This document shows positions 41,684-50,636 of a stretch of 64,000 nucleotides of DNA, one piece after another; position 1 is the first letter of the stretch; every line of letters begins with the position of its first letter. The notes beneath the pieces were generated by a model, which was given only the letters and a program-made list of their open reading frames with translations, made no database searches and had not been told where the DNA came from. The translations under genes and the position numbers were made by a program. Source of the DNA: Gorillibacterium timonense (lineage in GTDB: Bacteria; Bacillota; Bacilli; Paenibacillales; NBRC-103111); contig NZ_LN881724.1 in assembly GCF_001457415.1 (NCBI RefSeq), positions 186,001-250,000 on the forward strand. The letters run 5' to 3'.

Positions 41684-41747
41684 ATTCGGGTTAGACCCGG
41701 AAGTTGAGGGGGAGAGCGTCATTCTTTCGAAGCAGCTTCGCAACGAA

Positions 41748-42311
41748 TTGGTGGAAGAGAACCGGGAGAAGATTGAGGAGCATGTCCGCGAGATCCTCCG
41801 GCTTATCGGGGAAGATCCGGATCGAGAAGGGCTGCGGGAGACGCCGGCCCGCGTCACCCGAATGTATGAGGAAATTTTCGCTGGCTACGGCAAAAATTAC
41901 GAGGACATCCTCGGTGTGACCTTCGACGAGCGGCATGAAGAGCTGGTCGTGGTGAAGGACATCGTCTATTACAGTCAATGCGAGCATCATATGGCGCCGT
42001 TCTTCGGGAAGGTTCACATCGGTTATATTCCGAGCGGCAAGATCGCGGGACTTAGCAAATTCGCCCGTCTCGTCGATGCGGTGACGAGCCGTTTGCAAGT
42101 GCAGGAGCGGATTACGTCCGAGCTCGCCGATATCATCATGCAGGTGCTCAAGCCTCAAGGCGTGATCGTCGTCGTGGAGGGCGAGCATCTGTGCATGTGC
42201 TCGCGAGGCGTCAAGAAGTACGGCAGCAAAACCGTCACATCCGGGGTCCGTGGGATTTTCCGGCGGGATGTCGCGCTTCGAACGGAATTCATGTCGCTGA
42301 TTAAGGAATAA
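41748..42311 (+). CDS. folE: GTP cyclohydrolase I
   Basis: A 187-residue enzyme that makes dihydroneopterin triphosphate for folate synthesis. It has GEDPDREGLRETPARVTRMY, the zinc site in YYSQCEHHMAPFFGKVHIGY and CMCSRGVKK, and GLSKFARLVDAVTSRLQVQE. The start used is TTG at 41748, which lacks a ribosome site. Upstream, GAGGGGGAG faces an in-frame ATT at 41721 at good spacing; using it would add nine residues (ILSKQLRNE). So ATT may be the real start. A terminator follows. Confidence 0.93.
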   Translation: MVEENREKIEEHVREILRLIGEDPDREGLRETPARVTRMYEEIFAGYGKNYEDILGVTFDERHEELVVVKDIVYYSQCEHHMAPFFGKVHIGYIPSGKIAGLSKFARLVDAVTSRLQVQERITSELADIIMQVLKPQGVIVVVEGEHLCMCSRGVKKYGSKTVTSGVRGIFRRDVALRTEFMSLIKE

Positions 42312-42364
42312 ACGAAATCTTCGCTAATCGAAGATAGGACCGGTAACGGCCAATAGACCAAGAA

Positions 42365-42431
42365 TACCCTTGTACGGGAAGCAGGAAGGCATTCGCCTCA
42401 ACCTGATCAGACCCGTCGCAAGGGTGTTTTT
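42365..42431 (+). terminator. Long hairpin terminator after folE
   Basis: ACCCTTGTACGGG pairs with CCCGTCGCAAGGGT, with an inner CAGG/CCTG stem, then GTTTTTG. Confidence 0.7.
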
Positions 42432-42582
42432 GTCGTTGATGGATGCGGTTTGGTTTGGGTAAATCTTCGGCGGACAAATCAACAATCATTAAGATGATCG
42501 GCTTCTTCACCACGCTGTAATCCAAATCGGAATCTGTTCTAATAGGTAGTCCGCTTGATGGGAACAAGGAATGTGAAAAAAA

Positions 42583-42629
42583 GTTCATGTACTTATTGAC
42601 GGTCGCTGTTGTTTCTTGATAGCATGAAC
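42583..42629 (+). promoter_or_regulatory. Promoter with flanking inverted repeat before the FtsX-type ABC genes
   Basis: TTGACG at 42596-42601 and TAGCAT at 42620-42625 with an 18-base spacer form a likely promoter. GTTCATG (42583-42589) and CATGAAC (42623-42629) flank it as an inverted repeat that could bind a dimeric regulator. No regulator gene is adjacent. Confidence 0.5.
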
Positions 42630-42674
42630 ATATGAATAATCAATCATATTTCAAGAAAAGAGAGGGGATTCCTC

Positions 42675-43379
42675 TTGCAACCGATCATTGAGTTCCTTCA
42701 CGTCACGAGGGAGTATCGTCTGGGAGAAGAGACGCTTCGCGCTGTCGATGATGTGAGCTTTTCCATCCAAGAAGGGGATTTTGTCGTCATTCTCGGCCCG
42801 AGCGGAGCGGGCAAATCGACCGTTCTCAACTTGCTCGGGGGGATGGATCGAGCATCAAGCGGAGAGATCCGGATCAAGGGACAGAACATTGCGGGGTATT
42901 CGGAGCAACAATTGACCAGGTACCGGGCGGAGAACGTCGGTTTTGTCTTTCAGTTTTACAACTTGATTCCGACCTTGACCGCATGGGAAAATGTCGCCTT
43001 GACCAAGGAGGTCATCAGGAATGCGCTCGATGCAGACGAAGTGCTGGGCTCGGTAGGGCTTGCGTCGCATCGCGATCAATTTCCTTCCCAGCTCTCGGGA
43101 GGGCAGCAGCAGCGCGTAGCGATCGCCCGAGCCATCTGCAAAAATCCGACGATGCTCCTCTGCGATGAACCGACGGGAGCGCTAGATTCTGAGACGGGGA
43201 CGATCATCCTCACCCTGCTGCAGAAGCTGAGCCGGGAAGGGAGGAAAACCGTCATTATCGTGACGCACAACACTTCTCTGGCTAAAGCGGCCGATAAAGT
43301 GATCCGAATCCGCAATGGGAAAGTGCAGGCTGTCGAGATCAATGAAACGCCTCTGAACGTCAGCGAGGTGAAGGAATGA
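42675..43379 (+). CDS. ABC transporter ATP-binding protein (MacB/LolD type)
   Basis: A 234-residue ATPase with Walker A GPSGAGKSTVLNLLGGMD, Q-loop FVFQFYNLIPTLTAWENV, signature [15 protein letters not shown] and Walker B MLLCDEPTGALDSETG. These residues place it with ATPases that drive FtsX-like mechanotransmission permeases. Translation starts at TTG behind AGAGGGGATTCC. Its stop overlaps the permease start (ATGA). The system may move lipids or peptides or control surface proteins; no sensor kinase gene is nearby, unlike BceAB systems. Confidence 0.9.
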   Translation: MQPIIEFLHVTREYRLGEETLRAVDDVSFSIQEGDFVVILGPSGAGKSTVLNLLGGMDRASSGEIRIKGQNIAGYSEQQLTRYRAENVGFVFQFYNLIPTLTAWENVALTKEVIRNALDADEVLGSVGLASHRDQFPSQLSGGQQQRVAIARAICKNPTMLLCDEPTGALDSETGTIILTLLQKLSREGRKTVIIVTHNTSLAKAADKVIRIRNGKVQAVEINETPLNVSEVKE

Positions 43380-45655
43380 TGCTTCTGCGGAAAATGCTGC
43401 GTGATATGCACCGCGGCAAGATGCAGTTCGTCTCCATCTTTCTCATGTCCTTTCTCGGGGTATTCATTTTTACCGGCATCGGAGGAGAATGGTACGGGTT
43501 GAAGATGGCGTCGGACGACTTCTACCGCGATACCAATCTGGCGGATGTATGGCTCTATGGTCAAGGATTCTCTCGGAAGGATGCGGAAGCGGTGAAGGCA
43601 GTCGGCGGCGTCACCGAGGTCGAACCGCGGCTTTCCGTGAAGACGGTAGGAGAGCAGTTTGACAACAAACCCGTGATCGCTCTGATCGTGATTCGGGACA
43701 ATACGATTTCAAAGCCGGAACGAATCCGGGGAGTTGCCTTTTCAACTGCCGAAGATGGGGTTTGGCTAAGCGACCGGTTTGCCGAGGCGAAAGGCCTGCA
43801 GCCGGGCGACTCCCTGACCTTGTCGTATGAGGGGACGACCCTGACGAAGATCATCAAGGGAACGGTCATGAGTCCGGAGTCGGTATACTCGTCGGGCAAT
43901 GGAGACCTGTCCCCGAATTTCGGCAATTTCGGTTACGCCTATCTGCCAGCGAATTCGCTCCCGCATGAAGGAGAGCTGCCCGCAACGGAGCTGCTTGTGG
44001 ACACGAAGCGAACGGATGACGCAGCGCTGGAGAAGGAAATCGCCGACGCTCTCGGAGGGAAGTATAGCGTATACCTGCCACGAACAAGCTTGGAGAGCTA
44101 CGCCCAGTTCCAGAATGAAATCAAACAGCATCAAGCGATGGGCTCGGTGTTACCCATTGCTTTCCTCGCCATTGCTCTCCTCACGATTCTCACCACGATG
44201 ACCCGCATGGTCAGCATCCAGCGTATTCAAATCGGGACGCTCAAGGCGATCGGCTTCTCCAAGCGATCCATTCTGCTGCATTATGTTTCCTATGGGTTCT
44301 GGTTATCCCTTATCGGTTCTCTTCTTGGTGCTTTATTGGGTCCCTTGACCTTACCGCGTTTGTTTTATCCCTCCATGTCGGCCTTTTACACCCTCCCACG
44401 CTGGGAGCCGGCACAATCTCCGCTCTTCTACGGTATGGCGTTGATGACCGTGCTGGTCAGCACGCTAACGACCTATTTCGCTTGCCGGGAGCTCCTTCAA
44501 GGCACGACAGCGGAAGCGCTGCGGCCGAAGGCTCCGCTCCCTGTGAAGCGAGGATGGCTTGAGAAGGCTGCTGTATGGGGGAAAGTCGGCTTTAACACCC
44601 GGTGGAACATCCGCGACATGAGCCGCAGCCGCATACGCTCGTTGATGGCGGTTGTCGGAGTCCTCAGCTGCATGGCGCTGCTCGTCTGTGCCTTCGGCAT
44701 GCGGGACAGCATGAACGATGTGAAGACATGGCAATACGATGAGATCAACCGCTTCACGGCGCAATTGACCGTCGAAGAGAAAGCGACGCCGGAGCAGATT
44801 GCGGCAGTGCAAACGGCGGTGAGCGGGGAAGCGATCATGGAGAGTCCGGTCGAACTGAGAGTGAAGGGAGTCAAAAGCTCCGGACTCGCATCGATCACCG
44901 ATCAGGTGACTCTTCTCGGAGCGACCGATCCTTCCCGAAACGAAATGAAGCTCCCTGCGGACGGGATATCCATTAGCTATAAGCTGGCCAAGAAGTTGAA
45001 TGTCCGGATGGGCGATGAGATTGAATGGCATTTGTACGGCCAGGAAAAATGGAATACCGCAAAGATCGCAGCAATCTACCGAACGCCTGTCGCGCAAGGT
45101 ATCACGATGTCCCGCGCCTTTTATGAGCAGCAGGGCAGTGATTTTCGTCCTACCGCCCTGCTTACGGCCGAACAGGTCGATAGAGCCTATCTGGGCATCG
45201 CTTCCGTATGGTCAAAGTCCGATTTGATCGATGGTTGGGATCAGATGACCGATTCCATAAACATCATGGTGGTTCTGCTGATTTTCTTCGCGGTGCTGCT
45301 TGCGATAGTCGTCCTCTATAATCTAGGTTTGTTGTCCTTCACGGAGAAGGAACGAGAGCTGGCTACGCTGAAGGTGATTGGCTTTTCCTCCAGATGGATT
45401 CGCGGCTTGCTGCTGACCCAGAATATCTGGTTGTCCGTTCTTGGCATTCTGCTCGGCATTCCAGCGGGTATCGGCTTGTTGGCCTTGATGATCCATACAG
45501 CGGGAGACTCCTTCGATATGATGATCGTCATTCAGGGGAAAACCTATTTGCTCAGCATACTCCTTACCCTGATCGTCTCGGTGACGGTTAACCGGATGTT
45601 TTCCAGGAAAATCCGGAGTGTGGACATGGTCGGATCGCTGAAGGGCGTTGATTAA
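43376..45655 (+). CDS. FtsX-like permease (MacB family)
   Basis: A 759-residue membrane protein with the FtsX layout: one N-terminal helix, an extracellular domain, three helices near residues 250-380 (IAFLAIALLTILTTM, YGFWLSLIGSLLGALL), a second helix pair near 400-440 with another outer domain, and three C-terminal helices (IMVVLLIFFAVLLAIVVLYN, IWLSVLGILLGIPAGIGLLAL). The first cytoplasmic piece TLKAIGFSKRSILLHY and the last TLKVIGFSSRWIRGLLL are the paired coupling helices. It overlaps the ATPase gene by 4 bases. Confidence 0.9.
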   Translation: MMLLRKMLRDMHRGKMQFVSIFLMSFLGVFIFTGIGGEWYGLKMASDDFYRDTNLADVWLYGQGFSRKDAEAVKAVGGVTEVEPRLSVKTVGEQFDNKPVIALIVIRDNTISKPERIRGVAFSTAEDGVWLSDRFAEAKGLQPGDSLTLSYEGTTLTKIIKGTVMSPESVYSSGNGDLSPNFGNFGYAYLPANSLPHEGELPATELLVDTKRTDDAALEKEIADALGGKYSVYLPRTSLESYAQFQNEIKQHQAMGSVLPIAFLAIALLTILTTMTRMVSIQRIQIGTLKAIGFSKRSILLHYVSYGFWLSLIGSLLGALLGPLTLPRLFYPSMSAFYTLPRWEPAQSPLFYGMALMTVLVSTLTTYFACRELLQGTTAEALRPKAPLPVKRGWLEKAAVWGKVGFNTRWNIRDMSRSRIRSLMAVVGVLSCMALLVCAFGMRDSMNDVKTWQYDEINRFTAQLTVEEKATPEQIAAVQTAVSGEAIMESPVELRVKGVKSSGLASITDQVTLLGATDPSRNEMKLPADGISISYKLAKKLNVRMGDEIEWHLYGQEKWNTAKIAAIYRTPVAQGITMSRAFYEQQGSDFRPTALLTAEQVDRAYLGIASVWSKSDLIDGWDQMTDSINIMVVLLIFFAVLLAIVVLYNLGLLSFTEKERELATLKVIGFSSRWIRGLLLTQNIWLSVLGILLGIPAGIGLLALMIHTAGDSFDMMIVIQGKTYLLSILLTLIVSVTVNRMFSRKIRSVDMVGSLKGVD

Positions 45656-45672
45656 CACACCCTAGGAGAAGC

Positions 45673-45716
45673 AAAGAGGAAGCCGGCCCGGGAGGGGGAG
45701 CTTCCTCTCTTTCCTT
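45673..45716. terminator. Hairpin terminator between converging genes
   Basis: AGAGGAAGC at 45675-45683 pairs with GCTTCCTCT at 45700-45708, followed by CTTTCCTTC on the plus strand. Confidence 0.6.
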
Positions 45717-45720
45717 CTAT

Positions 45721-46935
45721 TCAATACGGATACCATTTGACTTGGCGAGCAGCGATGAACCGCTCGTTCACATGCGGCCAATTTACGAGATTCCACCACG
45801 CCTGAACGTATTTGGCCCGTTCGTTCTGGTACTTCAAGTAATAAGCGTGCTCCCAGACATCGAGGGCGAGTAGGGGGATGACGTCCCATTGGGATAGATT
45901 CTGATGCTTCTCCGCCTGCAGGATTTCCAACCGGTGGCTTCGAGGACTCCAGACGAGGATGGCCCACCCGCCGCCTTCCACCTTTTCCGCCGCTTGGGTG
46001 AAATGCTTCTTGAAGGCATCGAAGCTGCCGAAATCCCGATCGATCTGCGCGGCGATCGGCCCGCTCGGCTTGCCGCCGCCCTTCGGACTCATGATGTTCC
46101 AGAAGAGGGTGTGAAGGTAATGCCCCGCCCCGTTGAAGGCGGCTTCCCGTTCCCAATGCTTAATGAGGGAGAAGTCTCCCGATTCGCGGGCTTTCTTCAT
46201 CTCCAGCTCGGCTTTGTTAAGTCCATCCACGTAGGCTTTGTGATGGATGTCGTGATGCAGCTGCATCGTTTTCGTATCGATATGTGGTTCGAGAGCGTTG
46301 TATGGATACGGAAGCGGGGGAAGGGTATGGCCGCCGATGGGGACAGGAGGCTGATCCGGGATGGGCGGACGCGACCAGAGCCCTTCATTGGTGGCGATAG
46401 CGGCATCCAGCACTTCTTGTGAAATCCCGTTCCGGTCCACGGCGCTGCGGAAGCCGGTTTCCTCCCGCTCCGATTCCTCCAAGAGCGCGGGGAGGTAGGG
46501 CTCCAAAGCGTCGGCATACAATGCGGACTCGTTCACGATCTGGCGGATCGTCAAGACAGCCGGATTCTCGGCGGAATAAGAGGGCCGGTCGCTTTCCTCC
46601 CGGTCGATGCCGGACGCCTGCTCGAGATGGGATATTAACTCGCGGGATTGAAGCAAGGAGATGGATAACAGGTCTGAGATGGGCAACAGGTAATCAGATG
46701 GTGAGGGCCGCAATTCTTGAGTGGGGGGGAGCTGTTCCCTCTTGATGAGTTGAGCCGCCGCCAGCTCCGTCCGTTCGAGCACTTTCTCCCAATGGTCCAG
46801 CCATTCGGTAACTTCCGGAGCAGGTTCGGCTGCAAGTGACCGCACGATTCGGACATGCTCCTTCTCCCGGGCCTTCCAGGTACGAATCGTTTCCAGCAAG
46901 TAGAGCGGGGGAAGCACCCCGTAGCTCTCCGACAT
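45721..46935 (-). CDS. Fe/Mn superoxide dismutase with N-terminal helical domain
   Basis: A 404-residue protein. The C-terminal ~200 residues are a superoxide dismutase domain with all four metal ligands: His in LHHDIHHKAYVDGLNKAE, His in HYLHTLFWNI, and Asp and His in [26 protein letters not shown] lies between. The first ~190 residues (YLLETIRTWKAREKEHVRIV ... LISHLEQ) form a helix-rich domain not seen in ordinary SODs but similar in layout to long SodF-type proteins. It is a second SOD besides sodA. The ATG at 46935 is preferred over an in-frame TTG at 46944 because AGGAG is properly spaced to the ATG. Confidence 0.85.
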   Translation of the reverse strand: MSESYGVLPPLYLLETIRTWKAREKEHVRIVRSLAAEPAPEVTEWLDHWEKVLERTELAAAQLIKREQLPPTQELRPSPSDYLLPISDLLSISLLQSRELISHLEQASGIDREESDRPSYSAENPAVLTIRQIVNESALYADALEPYLPALLEESEREETGFRSAVDRNGISQEVLDAAIATNEGLWSRPPIPDQPPVPIGGHTLPPLPYPYNALEPHIDTKTMQLHHDIHHKAYVDGLNKAELEMKKARESGDFSLIKHWEREAAFNGAGHYLHTLFWNIMSPKGGGKPSGPIAAQIDRDFGSFDAFKKHFTQAAEKVEGGGWAILVWSPRSHRLEILQAEKHQNLSQWDVIPLLALDVWEHAYYLKYQNERAKYVQAWWNLVNWPHVNERFIAARQVKWYPY

Positions 46936-47100
46936 CAGATACAACTCCTCTCCAGATCGATAGGATTCATCCTTTTAACTTTATTCGATGTCTTCCAATC
47001 CTATGAAAAACGAGGAAATTTCCTTGGCGGTGCCGATCGTTCTGGTTTATACTAAGCGTAACAAGGTTTCACTCTTTGAAACGAGAGGCGGGATGCCGAA

Positions 47101-47853
47101 ATGGCTACGGAAGATTCCAAATTGACCGTGCGGGCAGTGGAGCGGGCTCTCGATCTTTTGCTGTGCTTTACAGACGACAGCGATCTCAGCTTGACGGAGC
47201 TGTCTGGGCGAGTTGGTCTACATAAGAGCACCGTCCATCGTCTACTGGCTTCCCTGGAGGGGAAGGGCTTCGTTCGGCGGGACCCGGCATCGGAGAGATA
47301 TCGGCTCGGGTATCGAATGTGGGAATTGTCCGCCAATCTGTCGCAGGATGATGAGCCGGCCGTGATTCTCCTGCCGGAGATGGAGCGGCTGCGCGATCTC
47401 TTGGGAGAGACGGTAAGCCTCTATGTCCGGGATGGTCTGGAGCGAATCCGCGTTCAAGCGGTTCAGAGCAGCCAGGCGATTCGCAGGGTTGCGCCGGTCG
47501 GAGCGCGGCTGCCGCTTCATGTGGGAGCATCGGGGAAGGTTCTCGTCGCTTTCGGAGCGGCCGAGCTGCGGCAGGAGCTTCTGGCATCGGAGGTTTGGTC
47601 CGATGCGGGACAGCGCGAGGCCTTCGAGCGGCAGCTGGAGGAGACGAAGCGGGCGGGCTATGCGACCAGCCTGGAGGAACGCGAAACAGGTGCTGCAGCG
47701 GTTGCGGCTCCGATCTTCAATCGAGCCCACCGCATGGTGGCGGCTCTCGCCGTATCGGGGCCAATTAATCGGCTGTCGGCGGACAAGATGGGCGAGGATG
47801 CGGCGTTCATCATGGAAGCAGCCAAGCGGATGGGCAAGATGCTTAAGCCCTAG
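47101..47853 (+). CDS. IclR-family transcriptional regulator
   Basis: A 250-residue regulator. The N-terminal helix-turn-helix includes LTVRAVERALDLLLCF and LSLTELSGRVGLHKSTVHRLLASLEGKGFV. The C-terminal effector domain has PLHVGASGKVLVAF and a final AAPIFNRAHRMVAALAVSGP, the usual IclR signature. The effector is unknown. It is divergent from the extended SOD gene and followed at a distance by an amino acid transporter; neither relation proves regulation. ATG preceded by CGGGATGCCGAA, a weak ribosome site; AGGCGGG may serve. Confidence 0.88.
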   Translation: MATEDSKLTVRAVERALDLLLCFTDDSDLSLTELSGRVGLHKSTVHRLLASLEGKGFVRRDPASERYRLGYRMWELSANLSQDDEPAVILLPEMERLRDLLGETVSLYVRDGLERIRVQAVQSSQAIRRVAPVGARLPLHVGASGKVLVAFGAAELRQELLASEVWSDAGQREAFERQLEETKRAGYATSLEERETGAAAVAAPIFNRAHRMVAALAVSGPINRLSADKMGEDAAFIMEAAKRMGKMLKP

Positions 47854-48103
47854 TCAAGCGGTGAGCGCCGCGACAGCGCAATCGAATCAGAATAAGCTTC
47901 GCGACGATTAGCGGGCAAGTCACAAGATCGGACAAACAAATGTCATCGATTGTGACTTGCTCGTTTCGATTTATATAAAATCCTGCTCGAACAAGTGGTG
48001 TTGCGCCTCTAATAGAACCAAGTGTTAGAAGAAATGCACCTTTTATTCTTCAATTCGGTAGTGAAATGACGTCATCTTACCTGACAATTCATGAAATTTT
48101 CCA
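47854..48103 (+). other. AT-rich intergenic region before the amino acid transporter
   Basis: After a GC-rich start the DNA becomes AT-rich and leads to the promoter of the substrate-binding gene. No terminator or ORF was recognised. GAAATTTTCC at about 48094 is a half match to a CodY-type box. Confidence 0.3.
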
Positions 48104-48132
48104 TTGTCCTTTCTCCGTAATGCTGGTAAAAT
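48104..48132 (+). promoter_or_regulatory. Promoter of the amino acid transporter operon
   Basis: TTGTCC at 48104-48109, a 17-base spacer, and TAAAAT at 48127-48132, placed 48 bases before the ATG at 48180. Confidence 0.65.
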
Positions 48133-48179
48133 CACAATAATGATTTCGCTATGATAAGCGCGGAGGGGAGCCGAAGACA

Positions 48180-48962
48180 ATGAAAAAGGTAGTCATGTTA
48201 GCTTTTGCAGGTTTGATGGCACTATCGGTTACGGCTTGTGGGAAGAGTGGATCGGGAGATGTGTACAAAATCGCGACCGATGCCAACTATGCTCCGATGG
48301 AGAGCATGGACAAGGACAAGATCGTCGGCTTTGACGTTGATTTTTTCGACGCGGTCATGAAGCAAGCCGGACTCAAGTACAAATTGACCAATACCGGATG
48401 GGATCCGATGCTCGATACCGTGAGCAAGGGGGACTATGACGCGGGTCTTTCCTCCGTATCGATCACGGACGAACGCAAGGAGACCTATGATTTTTCTGTT
48501 CCTTATTTTGAATCGACGAACATGATCCTCGTCAAAGAAGGCAGCGACATCAAGAGCGCGCTCGACCTGAAGGGCAAGAAGGTCGCCGTACAAAGCTCGA
48601 CCACGGCCGATACGCTGATGAGCGACATCATGGGAGCGACGAACTTGGATTTGAAGAAATTCGAATCCAACACGCTCGCATTCCTGGAGCTGGACAAAGG
48701 CGGAGTGGACGCCGCGGTTGCGGACATCGCCATCGTGAAGGAATACGCCAAGAACAACCCGAACAAGAAGTTCGTTACCATTGAAGACAAGGCGAACTTT
48801 GGAGCGGAATTCTACGGCATCCTCTACCCGAAGGGCAGCGAGCTGAAGGCGAAGCTCGATCCGGCGATCAAGGCGGTTATCGAGAATGGCAAGTACGCGG
48901 AAATCTACAAGAAGTGGTTCGGTGAAGAGCCGAATACGGCAGTCCTCCTGAATGCCAAGTAA
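48180..48962 (+). CDS. Polar amino acid ABC transporter substrate-binding lipoprotein
   Basis: A 260-residue lipoprotein; the lipobox is SVTAC at the end of the signal MKKVVMLAFAGLMALSVTAC. The mature protein has the SBP_bac_3 fold: YKIATDANYAPMESMDKDKIVGFDVDFFDAVMKQA, with the substrate-binding arginine expected near DERKETYDFSVPYFES. It captures a polar amino acid at the cell surface. GGAGGGGAGCC precedes the ATG. A permease and an ATPase follow in the same direction; a terminator between them limits how much of the transcript reaches the permease. Confidence 0.9.
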   Translation: MKKVVMLAFAGLMALSVTACGKSGSGDVYKIATDANYAPMESMDKDKIVGFDVDFFDAVMKQAGLKYKLTNTGWDPMLDTVSKGDYDAGLSSVSITDERKETYDFSVPYFESTNMILVKEGSDIKSALDLKGKKVAVQSSTTADTLMSDIMGATNLDLKKFESNTLAFLELDKGGVDAAVADIAIVKEYAKNNPNKKFVTIEDKANFGAEFYGILYPKGSELKAKLDPAIKAVIENGKYAEIYKKWFGEEPNTAVLLNAK

Positions 48963-49017
48963 GCAGGTCGTCCGCTGCTAGCCCACGGAGAACCGATTCT
49001 CCGGCCATCGATCAGAT

Positions 49018-49046
49018 AAAGCCCCGCCTCGGAAGCGGGGCTTTTG
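49018..49046 (+). terminator. Intra-operon terminator (attenuating)
   Basis: AAAGCCCCGC pairs with GCGGGGCTTTT, followed by GC. It lies between the substrate-binding protein gene and the permease gene of the same importer. Such terminators give an excess of binding protein over permease; no alternative structure was recognised. Confidence 0.8.
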
Positions 49047-49065
49047 CAAAGGAAGGAAGAGCATC

Positions 49066-49719
49066 ATGTTCAGCGATTTCCGCTTTGACATCATCCTTGA
49101 TTATGCGCCTCTGCTGCTCAAAGGCGCGCTGCTCACCATCGGCTTATCAGCGGCATCCATTCTGCTCGGTTCGATCCTCGGGCTCGGAGTGGGCTTCGCC
49201 AAGATGTCCCGAAGGTGGTTCCTGCGCTGGCCAGCCCTATGCTATGTGAACTTCTTCCGGGGGACTCCGTTGTACGTTCAGATTCTGATGGTCCACTTCG
49301 GTCTCGTCCCCTTCTTCCTTGGCTCGACGAACTCGATCGTCGCGGCGATCGCAGCCCTTTCCCTTAATTCGGCGGCCTATTCGGCGGAAATTTTCCGCGC
49401 TGGCATCCAGTCGATCGACAAAGGGCAGACGGAGGCGGCTTTGTCCCTCGGCTTGAACCCGAGACAAACGATGCGGCATATCATTCTGCCGCAGGCGATC
49501 AAGCGGATGATTCCCGCCTTCGGCAACGAGTTCATCATGCTGGTGAAGGATTCCTCGCTCATCGCCATCGTGGCTGCGCCGGAGATCATGTATTGGGCCA
49601 ATGCCATGCGCGGTCAGTACATGCGCATCTGGGAGCCGTATCTCGCGGCTTCGCTGATCTATTTCATCCTCACTTACTCCCTCAATAAGCTGCTTGGCTT
49701 TATCGAAAGGAGGGTGTGA
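49066..49719 (+). CDS. Polar amino acid ABC transporter permease
   Basis: A 217-residue membrane protein with about five transmembrane helices. It has the family block NFFRGTPLYVQILMVHFGL and the coupling motif EAALSLGLNPRQTMRHIILPQAIKRMIPAFGNEF. It works with the upstream binding protein and the downstream ATPase. GGAAGGAAGAGCATC precedes the ATG. The stop overlaps nothing; the ATPase starts 3 bases later. Confidence 0.93.
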   Translation: MFSDFRFDIILDYAPLLLKGALLTIGLSAASILLGSILGLGVGFAKMSRRWFLRWPALCYVNFFRGTPLYVQILMVHFGLVPFFLGSTNSIVAAIAALSLNSAAYSAEIFRAGIQSIDKGQTEAALSLGLNPRQTMRHIILPQAIKRMIPAFGNEFIMLVKDSSLIAIVAAPEIMYWANAMRGQYMRIWEPYLAASLIYFILTYSLNKLLGFIERRV

Positions 49720-49722
49720 GTG

Positions 49723-50457
49723 ATGGAAGAAGCGATCATTCAAGTGCGCAACCTGGCAAAGGCCTTTGGGAGCAATGTAGTGCTGCAGGATATCAACGTG
49801 AACGTCAAGCCGAGCGAAGTCGTTGTCGTCATCGGCCCTTCCGGGTCCGGCAAATCGACGTTCCTGCGCTGCTTGAACCTGCTGGAGCAGCCGAACAGCG
49901 GAGAGATCATCATCGACGGCCAGTCCCTGATGGACAAGAAGACCAGCATCACCGAGATCCGTTCCGAGGTCGGCATGGTGTTCCAGCAGTTCAACCTGTT
50001 CCCTCATAAGAAAGTCATCGACAACATCATCCTGGCCCCGATGCTCGTTCGCAAATGGCCGGAGGATAAAGCCCGCGCCAAGGCGTTAGAGCTGCTCGAC
50101 AAGGTAGGCTTGGCGGACAAGGCCGATGCTTATCCGCCTTCGCTCTCTGGCGGACAAGCGCAACGGGTCGCCATCGCTCGCGCACTCGCCATGGAGCCGA
50201 AGATCATGCTCTTCGACGAACCAACCTCGGCGCTCGACCCTGAGATGGTCGGCGAGGTGCTCGGCGTCATGCAGCAGCTTGCCCGCGAGGGCATGACAAT
50301 GGTCGTTGTCACCCATGAAATGGGCTTCGCCCGCGAAGTGGGCGACCGCGTCTTGTTCATGGAGCAGGGCTTCGTTGTGGAGGAGGGGCCGCCCGACGCA
50401 GTGTTTGGAAGCCCGAAGCAAGAACGCACTCGCGCCTTCCTGTCGAAGGTGCTATAA
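49723..50457 (+). CDS. Polar amino acid ABC transporter ATP-binding protein
   Basis: A 244-residue ATPase of the GlnQ/TcyC type with Walker [20 protein letters not shown]-loop [17 protein letters not shown], signature [17 protein letters not shown] and Walker [21 protein letters not shown]. The ATG at 49723 is preceded by AAAGGAGGGTGTGAGTG; the GTG directly before it is less likely. It ends the importer operon; a strong terminator follows. Confidence 0.93.
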   Translation: MEEAIIQVRNLAKAFGSNVVLQDINVNVKPSEVVVVIGPSGSGKSTFLRCLNLLEQPNSGEIIIDGQSLMDKKTSITEIRSEVGMVFQQFNLFPHKKVIDNIILAPMLVRKWPEDKARAKALELLDKVGLADKADAYPPSLSGGQAQRVAIARALAMEPKIMLFDEPTSALDPEMVGEVLGVMQQLAREGMTMVVVTHEMGFAREVGDRVLFMEQGFVVEEGPPDAVFGSPKQERTRAFLSKVL

Positions 50458-50463
50458 CAGAAT

Positions 50464-50516
50464 AAAGCTGCCGATTCGAGTCCAGAAGTGAGGGACTCGA
50501 ATCGGCAGCTTTTTTA
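50464..50516 (+). terminator. Rho-independent terminator after the amino acid importer
   Basis: GCTGCCGATTCGAGTCC pairs perfectly with GGACTCGAATCGGCAGC, followed by TTTTTT. This is one of the strongest hairpins in the window. Confidence 0.95.
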
Positions 50517-50576
50517 TGGTCAGGCCGAAATCAGCCCTCCAGAACCACTCTCTTTCCGGAGGAGGGGGCACATGTT

Positions 50577-50617
50577 CGACGAAGCCATCTGCAACCGAGC
50601 AGATGGCTTCGTTTTTC
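50577..50617 (+). terminator. Second hairpin in the convergent gap
   Basis: GAAGCCATCTGC-AACCGA-GCAGATGGCTTC, followed by GTTTTTC. It lies just beyond the 3' end of the AraC-type regulator gene, which runs on the other strand; the T-run is oriented for the plus strand, so it probably acts as a back-up block. Confidence 0.7.
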
Positions 50618-50636
50618 ATTTCAACTGAACTTATCT

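Noticed and set aside
42675..45655. BceAB-type antimicrobial peptide resistance module
   Set aside because: Permease domain order resembles MacB/FtsX with two outer domains, and no sensor kinase/response regulator pair is adjacent.
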